Shown here: positions 49,964 through 59,798 of the stretch, piece after piece | How the letters are laid out: each line of letters opens with the position of its first letter | Position numbering within the stretch: the stretch's first letter is position 1 | Assembly (NCBI RefSeq): GCF_904067045.1 | Contig: NZ_CAJFDC010000001.1 | Span: forward strand, 496,001-560,000 | Reading direction: 5' to 3' | Length of the DNA stretch: 64,000 nucleotides | From: Pseudomonas sp. FEN | GTDB taxonomy: Bacteria > Pseudomonadota > Gammaproteobacteria > Pseudomonadales > Pseudomonadaceae | Program-made: the position numbers and the translations under genes | Notes under the pieces: model-generated | The model's input: the letters and a program-made list of their open reading frames with translations, nothing else | Told to the model about the DNA's origin: nothing | The model's database searches: none

Positions 49964-49988
49964 GCGGCTCTCAAAACCGCCAAAACCG

Positions 49989-50780
49989 TCAGGCCAAGCC
50001 TGGCTTCAGGGCTTTCTTCGGATAGATATCGTAACGGCTCGACTTGCCATCCAGGCCATGGCTCGGCTTCGGCCCGTCAATGCAGGGTGCCTTGCGCGGG
50101 CGCTTGACCACCACCCGATGGGTCGCCAGGGCCAGTGCCGCGGCCAGCAACGCCGGAGCATCCGGGTCGTCGCCCACCAGCGGACGGAACAGGCGCATTT
50201 CCTTCTTCACCAGCGCGGTTTTCTCACGGTGAGGAAACATCGGGTCCAGATAGATCACCTGCGGCGCCTCGCCCTCCCAGTTGCGCATCACCTCGATCGA
50301 GTTGCCCTTGAGCAAGTGCATGCGCGAGACAATCGGCGCCACCTCGAAATCCTCCAGCCCCCGGGCCAAGCCATCTTCGAGCAAGGCGCCGATCAGCGGC
50401 TGACGCTCGATCAGGCTCATCTCGCAGCCCAGGCTCGCCAGCACGAACGCATCCTTGCCCAGGCCCGCCGTGGCATCCAGCACCCGTGGACGCACGCCCG
50501 GCTGGATGCCCACCGCCTTGGCGATCATCTGCCCGCTGCCACCGCCGTACAGGCGCCGATGGGCCGCGCCGCCTTCGACAAAGTCCACGCGGACCGGACC
50601 GGGAGCCTCCGGCCCCAGCTGTTGCAATTGCAGGCCCTGCTCCGATAGCTGCAGGGCGAACTCCGCGTCAGGCTCGTGCAACGGCAAACCGAGGCGCTCG
50701 GCCCACTGTTCGGCCCGGGACCGCAACCCTTCGGCCAGGGCCTCGACTCTGATACGCACCGGCGCTTGTTGCTCACTCAT
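49989..50780 (-). CDS. rsmJ: 16S rRNA (guanine1516-N2)-methyltransferase RsmJ
   Basis: RsmJ (YhiQ) methylates N2 of G1516 in 16S rRNA. From ATG 50780 ([15 protein letters not shown]) the protein is 263 residues. The SAM-binding motif is [20 protein letters not shown], the catalytic DPMFP motif is in [18 protein letters not shown], and the C-terminal [14 protein letters not shown] is typical. The frame is open 33 bp further, but [11 protein letters not shown] is not a family start. It adjoins mexL convergently, as in P. aeruginosa. Confidence 0.92.
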   Translation of the reverse strand: MSEQQAPVRIRVEALAEGLRSRAEQWAERLGLPLHEPDAEFALQLSEQGLQLQQLGPEAPGPVRVDFVEGGAAHRRLYGGGSGQMIAKAVGIQPGVRPRVLDATAGLGKDAFVLASLGCEMSLIERQPLIGALLEDGLARGLEDFEVAPIVSRMHLLKGNSIEVMRNWEGEAPQVIYLDPMFPHREKTALVKKEMRLFRPLVGDDPDAPALLAAALALATHRVVVKRPRKAPCIDGPKPSHGLDGKSSRYDIYPKKALKPGLA

Positions 50781-50872
50781 GAAAAACACGCTCAAAAATT
50801 TAATGATCGGCAAAAGCTGCCGATAAAAACATTATCCGGCATTTTGCCAGAGCTGAGCGTCAATCGAGAGCC

Positions 50873-51487
50873 ATGTCAGACATTCGCAACACATCCATAG
50901 GTTATCTATCGCCCGTCGGCGATTATGGCCTGCGCAATTCCCAGGCACTGAGCGGTGTCAGTCACCTGTGGCAGGATTTTTTTGCCCGGGCGCTGGCCGA
51001 ACAGGTGGGAGAAGCGCCGGGTGAGCAGAATGTCCAGGCACAACTGCCGGTCGATGGCCCGGTGGAGCCGACCGCCGGTGCCGAGCTGCTGGCGCAGATC
51101 GTCGACCAGCGTCAGTGTGACGTCCAGGAAAAACCGGTCCGACCACCGGAGCCACTGTTCCTGCCGATTGCCGAGTTCGACCTGGACCTGTTGAAGCGGC
51201 CCGTGCCCTATCCGCCGGAAGAAATCGTCGCCCAGCAGAAACAGCAGGATTTCGAAAGTGGCTGGGTTCGCCCTATCGTCCTCACTGCTGGCCAGCCACT
51301 GCCCGAACCGGGCCCCGCGCCGCAACCGCGTCCGCTGCATCTGCCGATTGCCGAGTTCGAGCTGGATCTGCTGGAGCCGCACGTTCCATTCGACGAAGAA
51401 ACCCTGGCCCAACAGCAGAAAGCCATGGACTACGACCTGCGCTGGGCGCGTCCGTTGGTGGCACAGAACCTGCGCCTGGCGGCCTGA
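50873..51487 (+). CDS. Pseudomonas hypothetical protein with an internal duplication
   Basis: A 204-residue acidic, proline-rich soluble protein without signal peptide. It contains two copies of a segment of about 48 residues. One is PEPLFLPIAEFDLDLLKRPV then EEIVAQQKQQDFESGWVRPIV; the other is PRPLHLPIAEFELDLLEPHV then EETLAQQQKAMDYDLRWARPLV. The DNA under LPIAEF is also nearly identical (CTGCCGATTGCCGAGTTCGA at both places). The N-terminal 95 residues are unrelated to the repeats. I do not recognise the family. The gene is divergent from rsmJ, with 92 bp between them. Confidence 0.75.
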   Translation: MSDIRNTSIGYLSPVGDYGLRNSQALSGVSHLWQDFFARALAEQVGEAPGEQNVQAQLPVDGPVEPTAGAELLAQIVDQRQCDVQEKPVRPPEPLFLPIAEFDLDLLKRPVPYPPEEIVAQQKQQDFESGWVRPIVLTAGQPLPEPGPAPQPRPLHLPIAEFELDLLEPHVPFDEETLAQQQKAMDYDLRWARPLVAQNLRLAA

Positions 51488-51671
51488 ACCCTGGCCTGCT
51501 CTGGAAAACACAGCGCAACCATAGATGTAGCCTTGGCCAGGCGGCGATGACGGCGGCACAGTCAGCCTTGATGTTGCCCGCCCCACCACTATCGCAGCCT
51601 CGCCAAGGCGAGACAGCTCCTACAACAATGTCGGGAGCGCACGCGAGTTATGTGCACGACCGCGGAGCTTT
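51488..51671. other. Intergenic region with decayed REP fragments
   Basis: No gene. It contains CGCCAAGGCGAGACAGCTCCTACA, which looks like a degenerate half of a type B REP, between convergent genes. No convincing terminator was seen. Confidence 0.4.
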
Positions 51672-52499
51672 CTAACCCTTGAACATCTGATTGATCCGCG
51701 CAAATGGCATTGCCTGATCCAGCGCGGCAAAGGTCCCCTGCCCACGAATCTCTTCAGCCGCCCGATAGAACGCGCCATACGCCGCCCGGGCCAAGGCCGA
51801 GCCGACACTGATGCGCTTGACCCCCAGCTCACCCAGTTCGGCCACCGACAGGTCGACCCCACCAGACATCAATACATTCACCGGTTTGGGTGCCACGGCC
51901 TTCACCACCGCCAGGATCTCCTCGCGCGTGCGCAGGCCCGGCGCATACAGCACGTCAGCCCCGGCCTCGGCAAAAGCCTGCAGGCGCCGAATCGTGTCCG
52001 GCAGATCCTCGCGCCCGTGCAACAGGTTCTCGGCCCGCGCCGTCAGCATGAAGGGGAACGCCAGGCTACGAGCCGCCGCAACCGCCGCCTCGACCCGCTC
52101 GACCGCATGGTTGAAGGCGTAGATAGGCTCGTCGGCATGACCGCTGGCATCTTCGATCGAGCCGCCCACCAGCCCGACTTCCGCCGCTCGCAGAATGGCC
52201 TCGGCACAACCGGCGGGGCTGTGGTCGAAACCATTTTCCAGATCCGCGGCCACCGGCAGCGGCGTGGCCAGGACGATGGTCCGCGCGTTATCCAACGTAT
52301 CGAGCAGCGAATTGGCCCCCTGCGCATCGGGACGCCCAAGGGAAAACGCCAATCCCGCACTGGTGGTCGCCAGTGCCTCGAACCCCAGCGCGGCGAGCAT
52401 TTTCGCTGATCCGGCATCCCAGGGATTGGGAATCACGAAGGCTCCCGCACGCTCGTGCAGGGCCTTGAACGTCTGGGCTCGAAGGTTTTGCGTCGCCAT
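51672..52499 (-). CDS. Isocitrate lyase / PEP mutase superfamily protein
   Basis: A 275-residue TIM-barrel protein of the ICL/PEP mutase superfamily. Family elements are FVIPNPWDAGSAKMLAALGF, ATTSAGLAFSLG, the metal-binding DLENGFDHSP, GGSIEDAS and LTARAENLLHG. The catalytic cysteine loop (KKCGH) of isocitrate and methylisocitrate lyases is absent, so it is not a true Icl or PrpB. Oxaloacetate decarboxylase- or carboxyphosphonoenolpyruvate-type chemistry is possible; the substrate is unknown. GGAG precedes ATG. It is followed after 33 bp by the DUF72 gene upstream on the same strand. Confidence 0.82.
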   Translation of the reverse strand: MATQNLRAQTFKALHERAGAFVIPNPWDAGSAKMLAALGFEALATTSAGLAFSLGRPDAQGANSLLDTLDNARTIVLATPLPVAADLENGFDHSPAGCAEAILRAAEVGLVGGSIEDASGHADEPIYAFNHAVERVEAAVAAARSLAFPFMLTARAENLLHGREDLPDTIRRLQAFAEAGADVLYAPGLRTREEILAVVKAVAPKPVNVLMSGGVDLSVAELGELGVKRISVGSALARAAYGAFYRAAEEIRGQGTFAALDQAMPFARINQMFKG

Positions 52500-52532
52500 T
52501 GACCGACTCCAGGCAAGAAAAGGATTGTCGCG

Positions 52533-53405
52533 TCAGAGCAAGCCAAGTTGCTCCGAGGCGGGCCCTCTGTATAGCTCAGCCAGCGCCGGCAAGCCAGGCA
52601 GACGCGCCATCAACCGGGCGTGGAAGCGCTGTGCCAGCGCTGGCGCAAGGCGGTTGTCGGAGGTGTGCAAAAACACATAGGGTGTGCGCCCCTCCTCGAT
52701 CCAACCGGCGACCTTTTCCACCCAGGGGGTCAGGAAAGGCTCATTGGCCGCCAGTTCCGGGTGACCGATAAAACGCACTTGCGGAAACTGCGTGAACGCG
52801 GCCGGACGGGGTGGCACCTTGGTTTTTTTCGACTGGGCGTGCAGTACCGAGGCTTCGCTGGAGGTGCAACTGAAGAGCGCCCGCGGATCGAGGCAGATCC
52901 GCTCGACACCCCGGTCCAGCAACAGACGGTTGAGCATCCGCTCGGCGTCGCCCTTGGCGAAGAATTCGCGATGGCGCACCTCAACCGCCAGTGGACGCTG
53001 CTGCGCGTCGATAAACCCGACCAGTTCAGCCAGGCGCTGCGGCGCGAAACTGGCCGGCAATTGCAGCCACAGCGGCGCCACGCGCGCGCCCAGCGGCTGG
53101 AGCAGTTGCAGGAAGTCCTCGGCGGCCGGGACCTGATCGCGCAGGTCACCGCCGTGGCTGATATCCCGGGGAAACTTGGCGGTGAAGCGAAAGTGCTCGG
53201 GCATGCTCTGCGCCCAACGCTCCACCGTGGCGCCAGCAGGCCGCGCGTAGAACGTGGTATTGCCCTCGACGGCGTTGAACACCTGGGCGTAAAGATCGAG
53301 GAAATCCGTCGTGCGCGCCGTTGCCGGGTACAAGTACTCGCGCCAGGCGTTTTCACTCCAGGAGGGGCAACCGAGGTAGTAAGGCAGCAGGACAGGATCA
53401 GTCAT
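52533..53405 (-). CDS. DUF72 family protein
   Basis: A 290-residue YecE-like TIM-barrel protein. It starts MTDPVLLPYYLGCPSWSENAW, with the family's GCPSW motif. VEGNTTFYARP, FRFTAKFPRDISHGG, LAVEVRHREFF and FLHTSDNRLAP are also typical of DUF72. The biochemical role of DUF72 is not settled. The ATG at 53405 avoids overlap with the preceding gene; a longer frame to 53465 would run into it. It is 13 bp after the 99-residue hypothetical gene, so they are probably co-transcribed. Confidence 0.88.
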   Translation of the reverse strand: MTDPVLLPYYLGCPSWSENAWREYLYPATARTTDFLDLYAQVFNAVEGNTTFYARPAGATVERWAQSMPEHFRFTAKFPRDISHGGDLRDQVPAAEDFLQLLQPLGARVAPLWLQLPASFAPQRLAELVGFIDAQQRPLAVEVRHREFFAKGDAERMLNRLLLDRGVERICLDPRALFSCTSSEASVLHAQSKKTKVPPRPAAFTQFPQVRFIGHPELAANEPFLTPWVEKVAGWIEEGRTPYVFLHTSDNRLAPALAQRFHARLMARLPGLPALAELYRGPASEQLGLL

Positions 53406-53418
53406 TGATCCGATTAAA

Positions 53419-53718
53419 TCAGATATGCAGGTCGAGTCCCAACACTTCCATGTCCCACTCGACAAAGCCGGCGGTGGTCAGGTAGCTGGCCAGGGCCGTG
53501 GCAACACTCCGACTCATGGTGCGATGGAAGATCATGTCCTGTGGGCGGGCGGGCAGATTGGCCAGACGGCTACCCGCTGCTTCAGCGCGGGCCGCCACCT
53601 CCGACAGGTCCTCGCTGTCCCCACTCGAGACATCAGCCTCGTCGTCAAGCACGACACTGCCTTTACGCGGCTTGCGCTTGATGGGGTAGGACTGTGAGGA
53701 AACGCCGTCTATACGCAT
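53419..53718 (-). CDS. Conserved Pseudomonas hypothetical protein
   Basis: A 99-residue hydrophilic protein starting MRIDGVSSQSYPIKRKPRKG. It has an acidic serine-rich middle (DDEADVSSGDSEDLSE) and a more conserved-looking C-terminus (FHRTMSRSVATALASYLTTAGFVEWD). No signal peptide or membrane helix is present. A gene of this type lies next to tsaB-adk-ppc in P. aeruginosa as well, which supports it as real. Function unknown. Confidence 0.72.
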   Translation of the reverse strand: MRIDGVSSQSYPIKRKPRKGSVVLDDEADVSSGDSEDLSEVAARAEAAGSRLANLPARPQDMIFHRTMSRSVATALASYLTTAGFVEWDMEVLGLDLHI

Positions 53719-54003
53719 TGGGGCATGCTCGGTGTTGATGATGGCAATTTAGCAGCACGCACAGCACTTAGCTATTGCTCGAGTGATAACTGGACCACAG
53801 AACCTGAAAAAGGTTTTCACACCCCGGTGCCCGGATGGGAAAAACATGATGAACGGCACATTCTTGACTGATCAGGGCGATTTTTCGGCTGATCGGTTTA
53901 ACGTTCAGTTTAGCTTGAGTTTTATAGGTTGCCGCACAACCCATGGGAGCCGGCTTGCCGACGATGGGGTCAGTAAGCCCTACGCTGGCAGAACCTTGAA
54001 ACC
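53719..54003. other. 285-bp intergenic region with a single REP-like unit
   Basis: No gene recognised. GGGAGCCGGCTTGCCGACGATGGGG at about 53944-53968 resembles a lone REP unit just after tsaB. The rest is lower in GC than its neighbours and probably holds the promoter of the 53718 gene. Confidence 0.45.
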
Positions 54004-54678
54004 TCAACGGGCCTTGGGCGTCGCCACCTTGTCGCGCAGGTAGACCGGTTGGGCATCGTCGGCCGGAATGCCCTCGCCGCGAGCCCAGGCAAAGCGCGCC
54101 AGGCTCAACAGGTCTTCGGCATGGGGCAGCAGGCTGGCATCCTGGCCGCTCAACGCAACCTGGATCCGCTCACCATAACCCCAACCCGTGCCGGCACCGA
54201 ACCACTCGCCACTGGCGGCGTCCGGCAAGGCGGCCAGTTGCGGAGCCAACACCGCCTCGACACCGGCCAGGCGCATTTCCCCGGCTTCTTCGCGATAACA
54301 GCCCCAATACACCTCGTCCATCCGCGCATCGATGGCCGCCGCGACCTGGCGCACACCGCGCTCGCGAAACGCTCGTTGCGCCAGGACCGCCAGATTCGAT
54401 ACCGGCAGCACCGGACGCTCCAGCGCGAACGCCAACCCCTGGACCACGCCAATGGCAATCCGCACGCCGGTAAAGGCCCCCGGGCCACGGCCGAAAGCAA
54501 TGGCATCCAGCGCCGACAGACTGATACCAGCGTCCGCCAGCAACTGCTGGATCATCGGCAACAGCTTTTGCGCGTGCAGGCGCGGAATCACCTCGTAGTG
54601 GCTCGTCACCTTGCCGTCGTGCAGCAAGGCGACGGAGCAGGCTTCAGTCGCGGTGTCCAGGGCCAGCAAGGTGCTCAT
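54004..54678 (-). CDS. tsaB: tRNA threonylcarbamoyl adenosine modification protein TsaB
   Basis: TsaB is the ASKHA-fold partner of TsaD and TsaE in t6A37 synthesis on ANN-decoding tRNAs. t6A is the substrate of TcdA, whose gene is also in the window. From ATG 54678 (MSTLLALDTATEACSVALL) the protein is 224 residues, with the LHAQKLLPMI and FGRGPGAFTGVRIAIGVVQGLA motifs. The extra residues up to 54729 (MLFILSHFF) are not family-like and cross the adk terminator. It lies downstream of adk. Confidence 0.94.
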   Translation of the reverse strand: MSTLLALDTATEACSVALLHDGKVTSHYEVIPRLHAQKLLPMIQQLLADAGISLSALDAIAFGRGPGAFTGVRIAIGVVQGLAFALERPVLPVSNLAVLAQRAFRERGVRQVAAAIDARMDEVYWGCYREEAGEMRLAGVEAVLAPQLAALPDAASGEWFGAGTGWGYGERIQVALSGQDASLLPHAEDLLSLARFAWARGEGIPADDAQPVYLRDKVATPKAR

Positions 54679-54726
54679 TGATGTGTCCGTCAGGTCGAAA
54701 TTGAAAAAGTGCGACAGTATAAACAA

Positions 54727-54750
54727 CAACAGCCCGCAAGCGGGCTGTTG
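54727..54750 (-). terminator. Rho-independent terminator after adk
   Basis: A perfect 11-bp stem CAACAGCCCGC (54727-54737) with GCGGGCTGTTG (54740-54750) and a 2-nt loop. TTGTTTATA follows on the minus strand. Confidence 0.85.
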
Positions 54751-54771
54751 AAAAGGCAGCGGCTACAAGGA

Positions 54772-55518
<747 letters not shown>

Positions 55519-55641
55519 TCAAGATACACAGCCGACCGTACCCACACAAGCCGCCGAAAGTAGCAGCAACCCACGCCTGCACATGCGGTGAAACCTGCTA
55601 CGCCAGGTCGCCCCTCGGCAATAAAGCGTCGCCACACAAAA

Positions 55642-55667
55642 ACGACCGCCCCTGACTGGACGGTCGT
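55642..55667 (-). terminator. Rho-independent terminator after ppc
   Basis: ACGACCG (55642-55648) and CGGTCGT (55661-55667), followed on the minus strand by TTTT. It lies 39 bp past the ppc stop, in the 286-bp gap to adk. I see nothing else definite in that gap. Confidence 0.75.
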
Positions 55668-55705
55668 CTTTGCCCCATTTCAAACAACGAATCTTCCTAC
55701 CTACC

Positions 55706-58336
55706 TTAGCCAGTATTGCGCAACCCGGCGGCAATCCCGGCCACGGAGACCAGCAAAGCCTGTTCCAGAGGGCTGTCCTGGGTACTTGCCTGGCGCCGCG
55801 AACGGGCCAGCAACTCAGCCTGCAACAGGTGCAACGGATCCAGATAAGTGTTGCGCAGGCGAATGAATTCCAGGGTCACGGGACTATGGGCGAGCAGCTG
55901 CGACTGGCCGGTCAAACCCAGGACTACCGCGCACGCCTGCGACAATAGGTCGCGTAAATGCGCCCCCAATGGCAGCAGTTCGGCGTCCACCAGACGTTCG
56001 TCATAGGAACGGGCGATATCGCTGTCGGCCTTGGCCAGGACCATTTCCAGCATGTCGATACGCGTGCGGAAAAACGGCCATTGCTCGCGCATCTGCGCCA
56101 ACAGCTCACCTTCGCCACGCTCCAGAGCCTTGCGCAAGGCCGCTTCCCAGCCGAGCCAGGCCGGCAGCATCAGGCGCGTCTGGGTCCAGCCGAAAATCCA
56201 CGGGATCGCCCGCAGGCTTTCGATCCCGCCGGCGCGGCGCTTGGCCGGACGGCTGCCCAGCGGCAGGCGCCCAAGTTCCTGTTCCGGCGTGGATTGACGG
56301 AAGTACTCGACGAACTGCGGATTGTCCCGCACCTCGGCGCGATAGGCGCTGACACCGTCCGCCGCCAATTCGTCCATCAGCTTGCGCCAGGCCGGTTGCG
56401 GTGGCGGCGGTGGCAGCACGGTGGCTTCGAGCACGGCGGCCAGATAGAGGTTGAGGTTCTGCTCGGCGATGTCCGGCAGACCGAACTTGAAGCGAATCAT
56501 CTCGCCCTGCTCGGTGGTGCGGAAACGCCCCGCCACCGATCCCGGCGGCTGCGACAGGATGGCCGCGTGGGCCGGGCCGCCACCGCGGCCGACGGTACCG
56601 CCGCGACCATGGAACAGCAGCAACTCGACCTGCTGCTCGCGACAGATCTCCACCAATCGCTCCTGGGCCCGGTACTGCGCCCAGGCCGCCGCCGTGGTGC
56701 CGGCGTCCTTGGCCGAGTCGGAATAGCCGATCATCACTTCCTGGGGGCCTTGCAGGCGCGCGCGATAGCCGGGCAGCAGCAACAGCCGCTCCATCACCGG
56801 CCCGGCGTTGTCCAGGTCGGCCAGGGTTTCGAACAACGGCACCACGCGCATCGGCCGTAGCACGCCGGATTCCTTGAGGAGCAACTGCACCGCCAGCACA
56901 TCGGAGGCGGCACCGGCCATGGAGATCACATAAGAACCGAGGGAAGCGGCGGGCGCCACGGCGATTTCCCGGCAGGTCGCCAGCACTTCGGCGGTGTCCG
57001 CGGAGGGTTTGAACCAGGCCGGCAGCAACGGACGACGATTGGCCAGCTCGCGCGTCAGGAAGGCCAGGCGGTCTTCTTCACTCCAGTCTTCGTAACGCCC
57101 CAGGCCCAGGTAATCGGTGATCTCGGTCATCGCGGCGGCATGCCGGGAGGCATCCTGACGCACATCCAGGCGCACCAGGAACAGGCCGAAGGTCACTGCC
57201 CGGCGCAGGCAATCGAGCAACGGCCCATCGGCGATCACGCCCATGCCGCACTCGTGCAGGGACTGGTAGCACAACTGCAACGGCTCGAGCAGCTCGCGGT
57301 TGTGCTGCAACACCTCGTCCGACGCCGCTTGCGGCGTGGCGAGGGAGGTCTGGGCCCAGTTGCGGGTAGCCCGCAGCCGCTCACGCAATTGCTTGAGCAG
57401 CGCCCGATAAGGCTCGGCGCTCTCGCCGACCCGGGCACGCAGGGCCTCACTGGCCTGCTGCATCGACAATTCGGCGGCCAGTTGATCGATATCTCGCAGA
57501 TAGAGGTCGGCCGCCATCCAGCGCGCCAGCAGCAAGACTTCGCGTGTGACCTGGGCCGTGACATTGGGATTGCCGTCACGGTCGCCGCCCATCCAGGAGG
57601 CAAAACGAATCGGCGCGGCCTCCAGCGGCAGGTGCAGGCCGGTGGCCGCGAACAGCGCCTGGTCCGCGCGACGCAGGTAGTGGGGGATGGCCTGCCAGAG
57701 GGAATGCTCGATCACCGCGAAGCCCCATTTGGCTTCATCCACCGGGGTAGGCCGGGTGCGACGGATCTCCTCGGTGTGCCAGGCTTCGGCAATCAGGCGT
57801 TGCAAGCGCTGACGGATCTGCTCGCGCTCGGCGCCGGTGAGGTCACGGTGGTCCTGCTGCGCCAATTGCCCGGCAATCGCATCGTATTTCTGGATCAGGG
57901 TACGCCGCGCCACTTCGGTGGGGTGCGCGGTGAGCACCAGTTCGATCTCCAGGCGACCCAATTGCCGCGCCAGGGATTCGGCGCCATGACCTTCGGCGAG
58001 CAGCCGGGCCAGCAACTCCGGCAGCACCCGTGCCTCGAAGGGCGCCGGTTGCGACTCGTCGCGGCGGTGAATCAACTGATACTGCTCGGCAATATTGGCC
58101 AGGTTCAGGAACTGATTGAAGGCCCGGGCCACGGGCAACAGCTCGTCATCGCCGAGACCGTCAAGGCTGGCGCTGAGTTCGGCATTGGCCGAACCGCTGC
58201 GGTCGGCCTTGGCGCCCTTGCGGATACGCTCGATCTTGTCGAGGAACTCGTCACCGTGCTGGTCACGGATGGTATTGCCCAGCAGTTCACCCAAAAGGTG
58301 GACATCTTCACGCAAACGGACATCAATATCGGACAT
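55706..58336 (-). CDS. ppc: Phosphoenolpyruvate carboxylase
   Basis: Ppc carboxylates PEP to oxaloacetate and refills the TCA cycle. The 876-residue protein has the catalytic histidine in [12 protein letters not shown], the second signature [19 protein letters not shown], and [19 protein letters not shown], the substrate-binding glycine loop. It ends in NTG, the invariant C-terminus of the family ([10 protein letters not shown]). It is upstream of adk on the same strand but separated by its own terminator. Confidence 0.97.
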   Translation of the reverse strand: MSDIDVRLREDVHLLGELLGNTIRDQHGDEFLDKIERIRKGAKADRSGSANAELSASLDGLGDDELLPVARAFNQFLNLANIAEQYQLIHRRDESQPAPFEARVLPELLARLLAEGHGAESLARQLGRLEIELVLTAHPTEVARRTLIQKYDAIAGQLAQQDHRDLTGAEREQIRQRLQRLIAEAWHTEEIRRTRPTPVDEAKWGFAVIEHSLWQAIPHYLRRADQALFAATGLHLPLEAAPIRFASWMGGDRDGNPNVTAQVTREVLLLARWMAADLYLRDIDQLAAELSMQQASEALRARVGESAEPYRALLKQLRERLRATRNWAQTSLATPQAASDEVLQHNRELLEPLQLCYQSLHECGMGVIADGPLLDCLRRAVTFGLFLVRLDVRQDASRHAAAMTEITDYLGLGRYEDWSEEDRLAFLTRELANRRPLLPAWFKPSADTAEVLATCREIAVAPAASLGSYVISMAGAASDVLAVQLLLKESGVLRPMRVVPLFETLADLDNAGPVMERLLLLPGYRARLQGPQEVMIGYSDSAKDAGTTAAAWAQYRAQERLVEICREQQVELLLFHGRGGTVGRGGGPAHAAILSQPPGSVAGRFRTTEQGEMIRFKFGLPDIAEQNLNLYLAAVLEATVLPPPPPQPAWRKLMDELAADGVSAYRAEVRDNPQFVEYFRQSTPEQELGRLPLGSRPAKRRAGGIESLRAIPWIFGWTQTRLMLPAWLGWEAALRKALERGEGELLAQMREQWPFFRTRIDMLEMVLAKADSDIARSYDERLVDAELLPLGAHLRDLLSQACAVVLGLTGQSQLLAHSPVTLEFIRLRNTYLDPLHLLQAELLARSRRQASTQDSPLEQALLVSVAGIAAGLRNTG

Positions 58337-58559
58337 CGACAGACTCTCCAGGGGACGCTGAGATGGCTCAAGGGCTCAAGAGTGCACCACGGCGGCGAAT
58401 GCTTACAAGCTGGCTGACTCATTGACGCCCGACAAAAATCCCCACCGAACCTCTTCGCATCGGACTAGTCTGATGAATAGGCCCCACGAAGGCTTTATCG
58501 CCGGTACAGGCCGATCACTCGTCAATACCCCTAATCAGCGGGTGCGAATTGAGGTCGAT

Positions 58560-58901
58560 ATGAAAATCCGTGAACTTGCCCAGTATTGGGAAGAAAACGC
58601 CAAAGGCCGGCTGAGCGACACCGGCTATGTCATTCATCTGGATGTGGAAGCGGCGGCGCGACTGGCGGCGGTGATCGACATGTACCCCAAGCGGCACCCG
58701 GAGGAACTGCTCGGCGAGTTGATCGGCGCGGCGCTGGAGGAACTCGAAGCCAGCTTCCCCTACGTCCAGGGCTCGCAGGTGGTGGCCACTGACGAAGAAG
58801 GTGATCCGCTCTATGAAGACGTCGGGCCGACGCCGCGCTTCCTGAGCTTGTCGCGACGTCATCTGCATGATCTGGCGTCCCAGGACAAGCCGAAACACTG
58901 A
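58560..58901 (+). CDS. Conserved Pseudomonas hypothetical protein
   Basis: A 113-residue acidic soluble protein. I chose ATG 58560 (MKIRELAQYWEENAKGRLSDTGY) with GAGG about 5 nt upstream. The frame extends to 58422, but that leader has different composition. The sequence is mainly helical (HLDVEAAARLAAVIDMYP, HPEELLGELIGAALEELEASFPYV). Homologues are sometimes named type 1 pili tip component; I see nothing in the sequence that supports this, such as a signal peptide or pilin domain. It is divergent from ppc. Confidence 0.75.
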   Translation: MKIRELAQYWEENAKGRLSDTGYVIHLDVEAAARLAAVIDMYPKRHPEELLGELIGAALEELEASFPYVQGSQVVATDEEGDPLYEDVGPTPRFLSLSRRHLHDLASQDKPKH

Positions 58902-58958
58902 AACCTGGCGCGATTCAGCATCTTGTTCCCGCTCCCGTAACGTCGGTCAACGCGGATC

Positions 58959-59049
58959 CTGTAGGAGCAGGGCTTGTCGGGACGCCGCATCGCAGCGAAG
59001 GCGTCCGTGAGAACGCTAAAAGCTTCGCGAGCAAGCTCTGCTCCTACAG
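58959..59049. repeat. REP/BIME type B inverted pair
   Basis: CTGTAGGAGCAG (58959-58970) is the exact inverted complement of CTGCTCCTACAG (59038-59049), with GGGCTTGTCGGGACGCC and AAGCTTCGCGAGCAAGCT inside. The left arm is the complement of the CCCGACAAGCCCTGCTCCTACAG spacer found in the units of the large array. Confidence 0.88.
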
Positions 59050-59183
59050 GTTCGGCTGCGTTTCCAAAAAGGCCGTTCAGTTCTTCAACCCTCCGCTCAA
59101 TACCCCCGCACACCGCGAAAGTTCAGACTTTTCGCACTGACCACTCGGTCAGTACTTTTTCAGGCGATGAGCCATCTTTTCCT

Positions 59184-59211
59184 GAACTATTCAAAAAAGC
59201 CTCGAGTCACA
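59184..59211 (+). promoter_or_regulatory. Candidate AlgU (sigma-22/RpoE) promoter
   Basis: GAACTA at 59184-59189, a 17-nt spacer, then TCACA at 59207-59211. This approximates the AlgU consensus GAACTT-N16/17-TCTGA. It lies about 105 nt before the DUF4398 lipoprotein gene, with lptF next. P. aeruginosa lptF is known to depend on AlgU, which supports the call. Confidence 0.5.
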
Positions 59212-59315
59212 GCCAATAACCATCACCGGAGCAGTCGCAGTGAGTCCAACCGCCAAAGACGGCGCGCCGGGCTCCCGGACCGTGATGGACGATGTCGTCA
59301 TTCAGGAGCTATCCA

Positions 59316-59738
59316 ATGGAGTTGAAGATCATGAAGACCCACGATATCCAATCCTCGTATCCCCCCCTGCGCGGACTGAAACTGGCCGCGCTGGCGCTTG
59401 GCAGCGGCTTGATCCTGGCCGGTTGCGCCGGCAACCCGCCGACCGAGCAATACGCAGTCACCCAATCGGCGGTCAACAGCGCCGTCAGTGCCGGCGGTAC
59501 CGAATACGCCGCGGTGGAAATGAAGTCGGCCCAGGACAAGCTCAAACAAGCTGAAATGGCCATGCACGACAAAAAGTATGACGAGGCCCGCCACCTGTCC
59601 GAACAGGCCGAATGGGATGCCCGCGTCGCCGAACGCAAGGCCCAGGCCGCCAAGGCCGAGATGGCCGTCAAGGATTCACAGAAAGGCGTTCAGGAATTGC
59701 GCCAGGAAAGCCAACGCTCCGCGCAACCGGTGCAGTAA
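59316..59738 (+). CDS. DUF4398 lipoprotein
   Basis: A 140-residue lipoprotein. The hydrophobic stretch LKLAALALGSGLILAGCAG contains the lipobox LAGC. The mature part is helical and charged (KSAQDKLKQAEMAMHDKKYDEARHLSEQAEWDARVAERKAQ), the DUF4398 pattern. AGGAG lies 8 nt before ATG 59316. ATG 59331 (MKTHDIQ) is also possible, with GGAG upstream. It lies 60 bp before lptF and is probably in one transcript with it. It corresponds in place to PA3691 of P. aeruginosa. Confidence 0.83.
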   Translation: MELKIMKTHDIQSSYPPLRGLKLAALALGSGLILAGCAGNPPTEQYAVTQSAVNSAVSAGGTEYAAVEMKSAQDKLKQAEMAMHDKKYDEARHLSEQAEWDARVAERKAQAAKAEMAVKDSQKGVQELRQESQRSAQPVQ

Positions 59739-59798
59739 GCCGCGGCACGGCTTGACGCCTGCTGCCCTGAAGCTTGAACCCTGAAAGGATGAACTATT

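Larger units (their letters stand above)
58902..59315. other. 414-bp intergenic region: BIME and candidate promoter
   Basis: Contains the REP pair at 58959-59049 and the candidate AlgU promoter at 59184-59211, described separately. Between them is AT-richer sequence including GACCACTCGGTCAGTAC, a GACC-N4-GGTC dyad at about 59139-59150. No credible gene was found. Confidence 0.7.

Noticed and set aside
53768..54007. A 79-residue frame between tsaB and the 99-residue gene
   Set aside because: It overlaps the tsaB end, has no ribosome site, and has no recognisable features.
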